Notes: generated by a model not told the origin, from the letters alone. 64,000 nucleotides of DNA from Kondoa malvinella (GCA_039545315.1 BCIM01000001.1:978805-1042804); one strand, 5' to 3'. Shown: positions 21,879 through 36,100, counted from the stretch's first letter. Numbers and translations are program-made.

Positions 21879-22243
21879 TCAAGACGATTCGCTGCAAGAT
21901 GCTCTGCAAAACAAGAAGGCAGTCTAGTGCATGAAGCGCTACTACTGCACATTATTATCGCGCTATGGACTACGGCATACAACGGTCGACTCAAGATGCT
22001 TGGAGCAATATAGGATGGCTTACTGCTGGCAAGCTGACTTCGCCTGTCCTTCCATTTTGCAGACTAATTCTTCTGCTCATAAGGCTACGAATCAGGCAGC
22101 ATGAACTTTGCGGGTCTGGGCGATGCCATATGATTGCGATGAATAGCAAATGCATCTTGCCGTTGACGATCATAATATACCTCATGAAACTGGCTTGAGC
22201 TTGGCATATTCAATAGATACCAGTACTAGAGACATACCAAACC
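21879..22243. other. Intergenic, nothing recognised
   Basis: 365 bp holding the 3' flank of the RCC1 gene and the promoter of DBP8. No feature stands out on either strand. Confidence 0.5.
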
Positions 22244-23782
22244 ATGGAGGCTACCCAGGAGCAGACGTTCGAAGACATAGGCCTCGAGCCGTTTTTAGTC
22301 AAGGCATTGAACAACATGTCCATCAAAGGGCCAACAGAAGTGCAGGCTGCATGTATACCGCCAATCTTAGCAGGGAGAGATTGTATAGGCAATGCGCAGA
22401 CTGGTTCAGGCAAGACAATCGCCTTTGCTGCTCCAATTTTGCAAAATCTCGCTCAAGATCCTTACGGCATCTATGCTGTCGTGCTTACTCCTACAAGGTT
22501 AGATACACTCACGCAGACATTATCCAAGTCGCTCATGTACAAACTAGAGAGCTGGCCTTCCAGATACACGATCAATTTCGCGCTCTTGGCTCGGCGGTCA
22601 ATCTCAGCTGCACAGTAGCTGTCGGCGGCATGGACATGATGAAACAAGCTGCAGAGATGCGCAATCGTCCACACGTAGTCATTGCGACACCTGGACGCCT
22701 TGTGGATCTTCTGCTCAACCACAACACAGATGAATGGAATTTCAGCAAAGTTCGTTTCCTTGTTCTGGATGAAGCAGATCGTCTACTGGAGCAAGGCTTT
22801 GCGAATGATCTTGCTACTATCATCGGTTCCATGCCAAAAGAAGACAAGCAGACTTTACTTTTCACTGCAACAGTCACCGAACCAATTTTGGCGCTGCAGA
22901 AGAAGGAGCCAGCAAAGGGCAAACAACCAATCTTTTGTCATCTAGCTAAACAGGCCATCACTACACCAGCATCACTTTCACAATTGTACCTCTTTGTACC
23001 TTCTCAAGTCCGCGATTGCTACCTTTACTACCTTCTTACCCACCTCACGACGCTCACCGGCGCTAAAGCCCAGAGAAAACCGATAGTGCAAAAGAAAGTG
23101 CGCAACCCGAAATCAAAGCGCTCTACCGCACCTTCATATCGAACAGACGCCGAAACAGAACCAACCACCGAACCTCTTCCTCAAACCATCCTCTTTGTTT
23201 CTCGCTGTAAAACGGCAGCTCATCTATCGCTACTCTTTGACGAATTAGAGATTCCAAATGCAGCACTTCATTCACACTTGCCGCAACGAGAACGACTAGC
23301 TTCACTAAACAGATTCAGAGCTTCAAGTGTTCCGTTATTGATAGCGACGGATGTGGGTAGTAGAGGTCTTGATATCCCCGAAGTGCAGGTGGTGATCAAT
23401 TGGGACATACCGAGGGAACCGGACGATTATGTGCATCGGGTCGGTAGAACTGCGAGAGCGGGCAAGAAGGGTACTAGTGTAACGATCATTACGGAAGGAG
23501 ACGTGGATCTGGTTCAGGCGGTAGAAGATCGAGTTGGTATGTCGTGCTCAGCTATCTGTTTGACGGAGCTGACTTTGTTGTCCAGGTGCTAAAATGGTAG
23601 CAATGTCGGTTGAAGAAGAGACTGTGCTTGAAAGCCTGAATAAGGTCTCAACAGCGCAACGAGTAGCTACGATCCAAATGAGAGCGGAAGGATACGGCGA
23701 GCGAGAAGCGATCAACAAGAAGAAGCGAAAAGCACTCGAAGGCTCAAATGGGAAGCGGAAAAAGGTGTCAACAGCAGCGTAG
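22244..23782 (+). CDS. DBP8: DEAD-box ATP-dependent RNA helicase DBP8
   Basis: Exons 22244-22497, 22548-23536 and 23586-23782 make 479 residues. Motifs appear in order: the Q motif ([20 protein letters not shown]), motif I AQTGSGKT, Ia PTRELA (restored by the first 50-nt intron), GG, Ib [23 protein letters not shown] (canonical SAT is TAT here), [27 protein letters not shown] and [13 protein letters not shown]. The HRVGRTAR variant, the overall length and the basic tail fit Dbp8/DDX49, a nucleolar helicase of the small-subunit processome needed for 18S rRNA maturation. An insertion of about 60 residues rich in Lys, Arg, Thr and Glu sits between the two RecA domains. Confidence 0.9.
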
Positions 23783-23873
23783 ACTTTGTAATAGCCAGTG
23801 TATCATGCCAGTGTAACCTCTAATTTTCCCAACAAACTACCCTGTGAGAACCGAGACGATGCTTTTTAGGCAT

Positions 23874-25904
<2,031 letters not shown>

Positions 25905-26246
25905 GTTGTGTGATGACCGTCTCTTAGACTTCGAGCAAAGTCAGAGCTGTTCGGCACTTAACCTTAATGTTATGTCTTAACCCACAATGCGCTCACAAGC
26001 TGAATGCCATCTTGTCCTTTCGCCATGTTCCTGCGACCGCCCGATCATTGAATGCCAAATGCAAGCCCGTCTCTCCAGGCGCTCTCTGCAGCAAGTGCAT
26101 CCATGAACCAAGCTCTGTCTATGCAGCATACCGATACCCAGATCTATTTTACATTACGCGAGACCATATTCAAGCATGTCCAACTTGAACAGCCTCTGGC
26201 TTCTGCAACCTCTAAAGGTTGTTCGTCTGAGGGCCCAGTTTCTCCA
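25905..26246. promoter_or_regulatory. Enolase up-flank, no motif recognised
   Basis: 342 bp between the enolase ATG and the stop of the next minus-strand gene; it must contain the enolase promoter. No clear TATA or operator was identified by eye. Confidence 0.5.
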
Positions 26247-27062
26247 TCAACTCGGCTCGCTCTCGCTAGATTGCTTCGACACGCTCTTTTTCGCTGCTTT
26301 CTTGGCTGATCGATCCGACTGTCGCTTGCCATACAGAACGTACAGACTCTCCAACGGTGTGCCTTTGATGATGTCTTCGAAGGGCTCGGGCTCAAGGTCC
26401 ATCTCGATGCGCAAGCGATTGTTTTCTTCGCATAGTCTAAGCACAAATTACGTCAGCAAGTTCGGCTGGCTGTGCGCAAAGTGAAGAAGTATACCTTGTC
26501 ATCAGCTCGAACGTTGTTTTGTACTTTTCTGGTTGTGCGGCTTGCTCCGCTTCAAGTCGCGCTATCTGAGCGTCTAGCTCTATACGCGCATTTGCACATC
26601 AGCTTATTCAATTAACGGATACTTTCCTTACCTGCGTCTGTGCGGTCACAGCCAAGTCAAAAACTGACAATGGCCGCAATGGTCGCAATACTACGTACCT
26701 GTTTCTGTCTGATCATCATCTGGACCTGCAAGAATCCACTCAGCTATCCGGGTCCAAATGTTTGTATACGACCTACTATCAGACTTGCTATCCACGTCTC
26801 CGCCAGAAGACCTTTCATCATCACCAGCAAATTCACTCTCTTCGCTTCCCGCCTTTTTCCCCTTTGAAGGCTCTGCAACTTTATCCTTCTTCTTGCTTCC
26901 TTCTCTTCTTATCTCGGTGTCCTTGATCTGAATGTCATGTATCTTGTTATTGAGGTCGGCGAGACCCTCTGTGTTTGAGTTTTCAGGCAGGTCCAAGCCA
27001 GCAGTTGCTCTTGTAAGGGCACAATCGCCTGTTAAAGGAGCAGTAGAGCCAGTATTGGTCAT
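26247..27062 (-). CDS. Unknown acidic protein with C-terminal coiled coil
   Basis: Starts at ATG 27062 with a Thr/Ala-rich and then very polar Glu/Lys/Ser segment of about 120 residues (EIRREGSKKKDK, DDERSSGG). Splicing from the donor at 26698 leads either through a 6-nt microexon (26632-26637, ACGCAG) or directly over a 110+ nt intron to a helical region DAQIARLEAEQAAQPEKYKT, then LCEENNRLRIEMDLEPEPFEDI, a GTPLESLYVLYGKRQSDRS segment and a Lys/Ser tail. Both routes keep frame. The C-terminal helix followed by a short conserved-looking hydrophobic patch suggests a subunit of a larger assembly. I do not recognise the family. Confidence 0.55.
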
Positions 27063-27148
27063 GCTAGATGTAGTCTAGCGACACTGGTAGTATTCCGGCC
27101 TTGCACTGTTTATGACCACGCGACCAAATTTGCAGAAGTGTCAACACG

Positions 27149-27262
27149 ACGGGCAAAAGAGGTGTCAAGTTTCAAAACTTGACCGGCTGTCAAGTTGACT
27201 TGATTAGTGGACCCACTTCGGAGATAAGCTGGACCGCTTAGATGATTTTACAGAGCCGGACC
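27149..27262 (+). repeat. Left copy of dispersed inverted repeat with palindromic core
   Basis: About 105-114 bp that recur in inverted orientation at 37243-37349. The best conserved outer part spans the GGGCAAA..GGTGTCAAG block through CTTGACCGGCTGTCAAG (about 47 bp, three mismatches). After a divergent 14-bp spacer comes a second conserved block ending AGCTGGACCGCTTAGAT (about 36 bp, three mismatches). A perfect 9-bp stem with a 2-nt centre, GTCAAGTTT-CA-AAACTTGAC, lies at 27164-27183. The differences show no third-codon-position bias, so this looks non-coding rather than a duplicated exon. Confidence 0.85.
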
Positions 27263-27584
27263 AACACCAGTCGTGACGGCTAGCCAGTATACGGAAATAG
27301 TAGGATCACCCTGTGCCGTCGTCGTGACCGTGTAGTGACTCAGCATCCCAGCTTGTAAGTCTCGTGCTGAACTAAACAGCGATTCACACGCCCGGCACGT
27401 ATCCCCTCTACATATGCTTCTGCAGCTCGCTCTCCTCCTACTGTCATGTGCTTTCACCGTCACCGCAAATTGATCATACACGACATCTGTAAATATCCAG
27501 CATCACGCCATCTCATCAGTATAGGGCGCCTTCACCGCGCTACAATACGATAATGCTACCTGGGAAATCGGGAGTCTGAGGCAT
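27248..27584 (-). CDS. Candidate small Cys-containing protein
   Basis: Two possible exons, 27560-27584 and 27248-27486, joined over a 73-nt intron with GTAGCA donor and TTTACAG acceptor. They would encode 87 residues starting MPQTPDFPD with four closely spaced cysteines (ASCRSICRGDTCRAC) and a Val/Thr-rich tail. The stop codon falls inside the edge of the inverted repeat. There is no signal peptide and no recognised family. It may be a fragment or chance frame. Confidence 0.3.
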
Positions 27585-27924
27585 GCAGTGACTATATTAT
27601 CACATTCGAATGATGCCTGTGTGCACAGCGGCTGTTCTGACTCGTCTTGCTTCTCTTTTACTCTGTCTGCTCATTCCTCTGGTCCAATCTGAGTGCTTTG
27701 CGCTCTCGAAACCGTCTTCTTTGCTCTGTCTCTCTTTTCAATGTGAGAAGGTCCGATCATCTCGTCCCCTTAGCGCTACTTCCGCTCGTCTTCCATAGAG
27801 GTTATCTCACATTGGCCAGCATGAGTAGGTTGCTATGCAGGGGCAGAGTCTAAAAAGTCCAATCCAGCTATATTGCAATATATGCAATCTGATCTGTCCC
27901 GATGTACAAAAATTCCAAAAGCGA
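27585..27924. other. Intergenic, nothing recognised
   Basis: 340 bp of pyrimidine-rich (on the plus strand) sequence downstream of the transporter stop. No coherent frame, repeat or RNA was seen. Confidence 0.5.
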
Positions 27925-30085
27925 CTACTTGTTGTATGCGATATCCTCGTGCACTTGTCCCTCCGAGAACTTCTCTGGAAGCTTGTCCATGTTGCGCATT
28001 CTCATCTCCTCCTCAGCTGCCGCTTCCCTGAACTCGTCGTCTTCGTATACGATAGCGGCCTCTTCGGCAGTAAGACCTCGAGTTTCGCGCAAGAAGAAGT
28101 AGATGGTCACGAAATAGAAGACGAGTAGTCCCAAATAAACGAAATAGTCTATTCGCGCGAAGCAAGTCAGCCAAAAATCCATAAGGGCACCATTGAAGAG
28201 CTCACATTTCCATTGGATTGCAGCGAGGGCAACAGGATTCACAAATTGATTAAATGTGTTGGAAATGGCTTGAGTGAGTAGGAGGAGCCCTGCAGCTTTG
28301 GCTCGCATGTGAAGTGGACTAATTTCCGGGCAGTAGAGACTTGGCAAAGGCGTGGCAGCAATCGAGTAGCTGCCTTGGAAGAGGAAGAGGAAGGGAATGA
28401 TGGTCAGGCCGACTGCGCGCTGTTGACTGCTGGCGTATCCACCTGAGATGCCAGTCATTGCCGCCATGGAAAAGAACATGCCGCCAACGCAAAGAAGGAA
28501 GAGTTTTCGCCGACCAAGCCTCTCCACGAGAGTCGCGCCGCCGATGGCGCAACCATATTGAAAGATTGCAAGACCTCCATTGATACCGGCAGTTTGAGCA
28601 GGTGCGGTAATTCCCACCTGTCTTGAAGATGAGAAGGAGCAATGTCAGTATAATGGCAAGAGCGAGGTGGGCGCGTCCTCTACCTTAAAACTGGCACAAG
28701 ATAGTAGCTGATGATGCCGTTGCCTGTGGTTGCGAACAGTCAGCGCAAGATAGCGAGATGAAAGCGATCGACAAACCTGCCCATTGCGTCAAAGTGCCCA
28801 GAAGGACGATCATCCAGAATCTCCTGATGTTGGCCCGTGTTTGAAAGAAGGCAAAGAAGGAGACACCCTTTGAAGTCTCTTCGATGCGCACGTTGGCCAT
28901 GATTTCTCGCAATTCGAAAAGTACCAGCTCATCGTCCATTTCTCCATTCGCACTAGAGCAAAGAATCAGGTTAGACCGCCTCTATCGACATCTATGGCAT
29001 AGACTCACTGGTATTTAGCCAAAGTAGCATGAGCTTCCTCGACTTTGCCTTGCTTGACGCTGTGGACTGGGGTTAATTTTGCTTATGAGAAGCAGATCAG
29101 ACTTACTTCCAACGAGGTGATTGGGGTATGATCCATCCACCCACACCGATGAATACAGCTCCCAAAGCTTGAAGATAGGTCGGTGCTCTCCAAGCATTAT
29201 TGCTGGTTGGATCGGGATAGAATACCATGCCGACTGCAAGCATTGGCATGAGTACACCGACAGTGTCACGGAAGGATCGCAAGCTCACACGTGAACCTGC
29301 ACGAGAGGCATGAGTAAACTGTGAGGAGTATAGAGTTAAAGCTCACCATGCCGCCAAGATACTTCCAACAAAGTAGGTCGTGTTATAGAGAGCGCCAGAG
29401 ATATGGCGCAAGCGAGGATGCGAGAGCTCAGGTAACAGGGATACGGTTGCGACTCCCACAAATGCCGTGCCAATACCGATGCAGGCACGCGATCCAATGA
29501 GCATTCCGGTGCTGACAGCGCTACCGCCCAAGATAGCTCCAAGCAGTTCGAAGAAGGCACCGAGGTAAAGAGGAATCTTGCGTCCGTATTTGTCTGCGAT
29601 CACCGGGACGATGAATGACATTGGAATCTTTGCACATGCATCAGCTCCAATCTTACAGCACGTATGGGAAGCTGCAGAACCTTGGGAAGGTAGTAGGCAG
29701 CCGATATGAGACCGAGGTTCACGCCTGTAGGGCGACCAAAGAACTCTTGCCATTGCGGGATACTTTGCAGACCGTTCAAGAGTGCACCATCGTAGCCGAG
29801 ACCAAAGCTGCAGACAACATGTGTGAGCCGGCCTCGCTGAATCGATCAGCTGCACTTACGCAGCCGAGTATAGGATGACAGTGTGAAAGACACCTGGAAT
29901 CAAGGTATCAGTAGGAATACAGCTCTTGAGCAGGCTGCTGCACTTACTCCATCTGAGGCCAGAATCCTTCCACCAGGAGCTAAGGCAGTCGCAAGTTTAG
30001 ACATGAGCGAAACGAAGTTGCTACTGAAGAGGCTGCCTTACGGGTTCGTATTGTTTCTGAGCGTTGCATAGTGTGGAACTCCCAT
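27925..30085 (-). CDS. MFS sugar/oligosaccharide transporter (Lac12/cellodextrin type)
   Basis: Starts at ATG 30085 (MGVPHYATLRNN) and has about eight or nine introns. The reading frame shows the sugar-porter layout: GYDGALLNGLQSIPQWQ in TM1, ADKYGRKIP after TM2, GSRACIGIGTAFVGVA and PELSHPRLRHISGALYN around TM4-5, a PQSPRW motif (canonical PESPRW), and the second half with ERLGRRKLFL and PEISPLHMRAKAAGL. It ends in the loop FLRETRGLTAEEA and a charged tail. GYDG..NGLQ and the PRLRHISGALYN motif are typical of fungal lactose/cellodextrin permease relatives rather than plain hexose carriers. Plasma-membrane proton symport is expected from the family. It lies next to a Zn2Cys6 factor and a beta-glucosidase, which supports a beta-linked disaccharide as cargo (inference). 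Confidence 0.85.
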
Positions 30086-30475
30086 CTTCTACGAATGCGA
30101 TAGAAGGGATATGTTGCAATGTAGGACAAAGAGAGTACTGGCTCTCCCCCGGTATCATGGGTGCGGGCTTACGTCTAGACTGCGTACGGCTTTACGGTCT
30201 CCGGGTCTTGGCTTAATGGAAGACTATTGCCGTTGCCGCATTGCCGCATGACCGCACGCCGTACGGCCGCACGATGATATGCGTGAACTGGACCAGAGTA
30301 CTAGTAGTGGATCGATAGACAGATGCACGCAGGCAGGCAACAGACTTCTCCATCGGAGACTTTTTCAGCATGGTTGTCTATGCACCGAGTTTAGAACAGA
30401 GATGCGATACATAAAAACAGGTACTATGGACGACTCGTTCTACAAAGTGACTACATAGACCACAGCCATCTGTTA
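30086..30475 (-). promoter_or_regulatory. Transporter promoter with CCG array and Mig1/Cre1-like sites
   Basis: 390 bp upstream of the transporter. CCGCA recurs at 30236, 30244, 30252 and 30267, the first three exactly 8 bp apart, and a perfect palindrome GCCGTACGGC sits at 30258-30267. CCG-N2-CGG is an everted pair of the CGG half-site used by Zn2Cys6 factors, so the factor encoded next door is an obvious candidate. CCCCGG at 30147-30152 and CTCCGG at 30199-30204 fit the Mig1/CreA consensus (SYGGRG), suggesting glucose repression. These are motif matches only. Confidence 0.45.
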
Positions 30476-33012
30476 TCAAAACGGGTTGGACAAAAGAGTT
30501 GTCCAGTTCAAGTCTTGAGCGAATGTCTGCCGCAGCGAAGCATCTGTGGAGGCATATGTTAGATTGCTCATGGCCTGGTCCGTTGAAATAGCCTACAATC
30601 AGTCTCATACTGTATGCCTCCTCCCAATACATCAGAATCCATGCCATTCAACCACGCTCCGAAATTGTTCTGGCAGATGCGATAGTATAAGCTCTCATAC
30701 GATAGCTAGTCTCGTCAGACCTACAGAGAGATCAGCAGAATTGCCGAAATCAGGCATCAAGGGAACAGGACTCTGCGTAGGTGAAGGCGGTCGAGTGTGC
30801 TGCTTGCTATCCGGTTTCTTGATCTCTTCCATTAAGATGTGGTAGTATCGTGCGATGTAGTAGGAGGGAAGGCTTTCTCTTCCTCCAGGTTGGATCGCAC
30901 CATCAGCTGTATCGTGTACTATGATCAGGAATAGAGATTAGCGGAGTGAAGATTGACAGCATATAGAGCTTACGTTGTTGAAGCCATTGTAGAAGTGTAC
31001 TGATGGAGCACATTAGCTCGCCAGCCGACTCATGGAGTGATCTTGGACATACTGTCTCAAGTCGACATGTAGCGTTTCGTGAAGCTACAGAGCTGTATCA
31101 GAAAACGGTACAGACCGCAGAATATGAGACGGAGCTCACCATAGCCAGTCTTTCACCCAAGAACAGTAATTGAAACGCGTTGCTATCAGGTAGATAATCG
31201 GGCATTCGAAGAGTGAAAAGCCTTGATGCAGATGCGACGGCGTTTTCGGCTGCAGTAAGCAGACCAGCCATGAAGCTATGATTGGTAGCCGTGCTAGTAT
31301 GGAACTTGAACACCGCATACCAATACCCCCATCGACACTTCGCGTCGCGGATCACGTCCCACTGGACTGAAGGCGCTATCAGCAGGCATCCCAGACACGT
31401 GACAAGCCGCTTACAGCTTCCATCAATCCACTTCACTCTGATTTGATCTAGGAGTGACACGTAGTAACCCATTGTGACATCTGAAATGGCTTGACCAGTC
31501 AACCCGCCTTCGATGATGCGCATGACCCGGTTGAGCTCGACGCTGAACACAAGCTGCTTATCGGATGCATTCGATTCACTTCGTAGCCAGGTGCTAGCAT
31601 CTTTCGGGAAGATGCTCAAGGGAATCATTGCCGGGGAGAGCGAGCTCTTAGTGCGTAAGCGATAGGCAAAGTCGAAGCAGATAAGTTCTGTGACAAAAGC
31701 GCAGTGTAAGGCATGTACATAGCGTAGTCGTGAGTAGCTCACGAAACCAAGCTGGACAAAAACAGCCATTGAATTAGCACATCACAACTGTCATATAAAC
31801 CGGCGTGACCTACTTCTTTGTCTATCTAGCAGATCATAGGTGGACGATGGCATTTGATCCGAGGTGTCGTGACTGGCTTGTAGTTCCAGCTGGTAGCCGA
31901 GCCTGATAGCCGTTCCAACATTGAGAAAAGCGCTAGCATCCGCAACTTCCCGCCAGTGCGCGAGCAGCAGTATTGACTGTAGAAGCTGAATATCATAACG
32001 TGCAGTAGATAATCTTCTGCTGACTAGCTGCTTGGCATGCTGTAAGAGGGGTTCGTAAATGTCTGGGCGATGAAACTTGGCCGATATGCTGAGTACAGCC
32101 GAGAAAAGTACAGCACTAGTCTGTTGTAGTAGCTGCGAAATGCATCAGCTGTGATAGACGGTCCATGCTACCGTAGACTGCTCACTGCAACGGTAAGAAT
32201 CGTTGGATCGAACATATTGACGTATGGATGCAGATTGGTGTTGAAGCTACCAATGCCATCAGCCATGTTGGACATGAGTGAAACAGTCGCAATTATGTAC
32301 AGACCTGTTGACTAAAGAGACAGCCTCTGCCATGTTCAATATGCTCATTGCTAGCGGGTCTGGATCCATTTCTCGAGGCGGCTCCGTGCTGCTGTTCAGT
32401 GTTGCATCAATTGCTTCGACAAGCGTCGCAAAATCGCCAGCTGAGCGTATAGGTCGCGCACTTGGGCCCTCCATGTCAGGGGAAGCTTCCGCAGGAACCG
32501 TTCTTTGTCCGGCCAGCTCAGTAAGAGGAGAATACTGGCTGTCACTTGGGTCCGATTGTGCGTTGTGAGATGTGTAGGGCGCTTGACTGACATCAGTGAA
32601 GGGGCATACTGGAGGATTGTACATTGTACCAAAGGTAGCCGTTGAAATCGACTGGTTAGAGTTATGCGCCAGAAGGTCTTCGGGCGCAAGGGACGCTGAA
32701 GCAGGCTGACCGGCTGACGGAGCGGAGTCTAGTTTGGGTTTCTTACGCTTCCGCTTGTCCATGTCATATTGGCATGATATCTTCAAACGAACGCATCTCT
32801 CGCAAGGATCTGTTTTTGAATGTGCATTTGTCGATTGTGGACATCGGATCTGAGCAGGATATGAGTTGTGCAAGGAGACTAATCCGTGTGCTGCACACTT
32901 TGATATTCCTGCAATTGAGGCACGCCCGTCTGCTTCGTACCAATTTAGGTTCATGAGGCTCTTGTGACTGCAGCGAGGCGGCCTGTCTATCTGCTATAGG
33001 CGCGTGATTCAT
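30476..33012 (-). CDS. Zn2Cys6 fungal transcription factor
   Basis: The N-terminus (MNHAPIADRQAASLQS) leads into RRACLNCRNIK, spliced over a 50-nt intron to IRCPQ and onward. The six cysteines are spaced C-x2-C-x6-C-x12-C-x2-C-x6-C, a canonical Gal4-type binuclear zinc cluster, followed by a KRKRKKPK basic linker. A Ser/Pro/Gln-rich region follows, then a long intron-rich helical segment (fungal-specific transcription factor domain) with AHWREVADASAFLNVGTAIRLGYQLEL, DLLDRQR and KCRWGYWY. The end was resolved by splicing through two short introns to LNWTTLLSNPF and a TGA at 30476. It diverges from the GH3 gene over 173 bp and lies upstream of the transporter, so it is the likely pathway regulator (inference). 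Confidence 0.85.
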
Positions 33013-33185
33013 GGCAGTGCGCAGCAGCTTCGGCGCCAAGAAACATAGCAAGCGTATAGCCGTATACGAAAGGGCCGACTCCGAAGAGAGAATACCGCGC
33101 AAGATGTGGCAGGGCAGAATAAGGACGAGCAACAGGAATCCATCTCTTCTTCGTCTTCTCTTTATCGCAGGCATCCGTCGAGAGA
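33013..33185. promoter_or_regulatory. Bidirectional promoter, Zn2Cys6 factor / GH3
   Basis: 173 bp shared between two divergent ATGs. It contains several CGG/CCG trinucleotides (CTTCGGCG, GCCGTATACG, GGCCGACTCCG), possible half-sites for a Zn2Cys6 factor. No clear TATA box was seen. Confidence 0.45.
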
Positions 33186-36100
33186 ATGGTTTCGCTAGAT
33201 ATCAACAAGCTGGTGAACGGCCTGGCCCACGTCAATGGCGTCGGCAAGAAGGATGTCCAGACAGAAGCGGAAGCTATCCTGAAGCAACTATCTATGGACG
33301 AGAAGATACAACTTCTAGCAGGAGCCGACACATGGCATACCAAAGCTATTCCTCGCTTGGATATTCCCCAAGTCAGGACGAGTGATGGACCTGTGAGTCT
33401 GCCGCCGCATTTGAACTTACTACAGTAGACTGATCTACGATGAGCAGAATGGTGTGCGAGGCACTATCTGTAGGTTGATTCCGATAGCTTGTGCCCAGAG
33501 CCCGCTGAGCCGTAAGACAGTCGTCAATGGTACCGGTGCATCATGTACACCTTGTGCGACTGGTCTTGGAGCCTCCTTCGACGAAAATCTTCTCCTTCGC
33601 ATTGGCGAAATGTTGGGTTCTGAATGTCGAGAGCGAGGTGTCCACTGCCTACTCGGCCCAACCACCAACATCCAAAGACATCCTTGTGGTGGCAGAGGCT
33701 ACGAGTCTTACGGCGAAGATCCTTATCTCGCTGGCATGTTGGCATTACGCTGGATTGAAGGCGTTCAATCGCAGAAGGTCATGGTCTCGCCGAAGCACTA
33801 CGTTGCCAACGAGCAAGAGTACTGTCGTCGTAGCAACGACAGTGTCATAGACGAGAGAACCTTGCATGAGGTATGCTTCTCTGATAGCGATTCTACTTTG
33901 CTCATGCCATCGCGCAAGCTCTATCTGGAACCTTTCCGTATACAATGCCAAGCGAAGCCATCTACCTTCATGACCAGCTACAATCGTGTCAATGGCTTGC
34001 ATGCCGCTGAGCATCCTCGCCTGCTGCGCGACGTCCTTAGAAGAGATTTCGGCTTCGATGGCATGCTCATGAGCGATTGGAGTGGTACCGCTTCGACTGC
34101 GGAAGCCGTCAAGGCCTCTTTAGATCTTGAGATGCCTGGTCAGTCCATTGGCTTACGTAGTCGAACTCTTTTGACACCGCTTGGCGCTGCCTGCAGGACC
34201 GACATTGATGCGAGGATCAGCGCTGGAAAGATGCATGATGACAGGCAAAGTGACAGAGGCAGATATTGATGATTGCGCGCTTCGTGTAAGCTCTCTTTCT
34301 CCCTTGTGCAGCCTCCTTGTACTCACCTTGTTCATTTTCGCTTTGTCAGGTGCTCAAGTTCGTCCAAGAGGCAAAAGCTTCTGGTATTCCCTTCGATCTC
34401 GTAGAACAAATAGCGCCGACTTCTCAGGACACCAAAGACCTCCTTCGTGAAAGCAGCACGGCTGCTGTTGTTTTGTTGAAGAATGAACAAGATGTGCTTC
34501 CCATCAAGGCGCACCAGGGCCAGAAGATAGCTGTTGTTGGTCCGCATGCGAAGCCAGCTTACATTTGTACGTTTACAACAGCAGGTATATGAGATGCACC
34601 TACTAATCACTTGTCGCTTTCAGCCGGCGGTGGCAGCGCGAACCTTGTTTCTTCATATGCCATCTCTCCCTTGGTAGGAATCCAGGAAGCTGCAGCAGCA
34701 GTTGGTGCAAGCGTACAGTACTGTGAAGGCACGCCTTCAGAGCGATGGATGCCGCTTCTATCACCTTACCTACGTCAAAAGAGCGGGGAGATCGGCACTG
34801 ACATTGCTTTCTACTCTGAAAGGTACGTTCCCGCGGTGATCAGCAATCGAACGAACTCTTGACTTCATGTTTGTTAGTCCTTGGTCAGGTGCTTCAGCTA
34901 AAGTGCTCTTTGAGATGCATCCACCTTCTTCGCATACCTACTTTATGGATGGAGTTCCTGCCAGAGTGCCTGTCAGAGGTTACATCTCAGTGAGCTGATT
35001 GATTGCTGTTGTTTTTGACGAGCTAAGCCAGCTTTGCGTAGATGAAAGCCACATTCGTACCAGACGAGTCTGGCAAGGTAAGCATCCTGTCCTGCCTCAC
35101 TTGGCACAAACTTATATATGCACTGTCTAGTGGGAGTTCGGCTTAGGCGCTGCTGGACAAGCAGATCTGTACATCGATGGAACGCTGATCATCGAGAACT
35201 CGAACAACCAGAAAGCCGGCCTGCAATTCGTAAGCTATACGACCCTTCACGTTATCACAAGATACTGACTGAGGTTAATCGTCGGTGCTTAGTTCAGCAG
35301 TGGTGCCGCGGAACGCTTTGGCTACCTTGAGGTCGAGATTGGCCGGTCCTACGATCTTGAGGTTCGCTTCTCCAATTTCAAGCAGCTGACTGCCACTTCA
35401 CCTTATGTGAGTTGTAGGTGCAACAACGTGTACATATGCTGACGGCAAAGGTAGGCTGGAAGACGAGGTGGCATGAGATTGGGAGGCAGAAAGCACCGGT
35501 CTGGTGCCGACGAGATGCAGAAAGCAATCAACCTGGCCAAGTCAAGCGATGGTGCGTCGTCTTCTGCTTGTGTAGTGCTCGCTCTGAGAGCATCATACAG
35601 TCACCATTGTGGTTGTGGGGAACAATAACGAATGGGAGTCTGAAGGATACGATCGCTCGGACATGAAGTGAGTCTAGTCGCTCCCAAAGCTTGTTAAGCA
35701 GACCTTACTCTTTTTGCAGATTACCGCTCAAGCAGGATCTTTTGGTTCAGAGCATTCTCGATGTTGCGCCCAACGCGATCATCGTCGTCCAGTCTGGTAT
35801 GCCGAACGAGATGCCCTGGTCTGGCAAAGCTCGCGCTCTATTACAGGTGAAGACAAATTATCTGTACTTGCTACTCAAAGCTTAATAGTGCGTCATTCCA
35901 GGCCTTCTACGGCGGCAACGAGAGTGGTCATGCCATTGCCGATATTCTCTTTGGTGCCGCTTGTCCTTCAGGCAAACTTCCAGTCACGTTCCCTCAAGCT
36001 CTGACCGACTGTCCAAGTGACAAGAACTTTGGCAACATCGAGCGTAATGTGTACGCCGAGGGACTGAACATTGGCTACCGATATTTTGACAGACCGTCGA

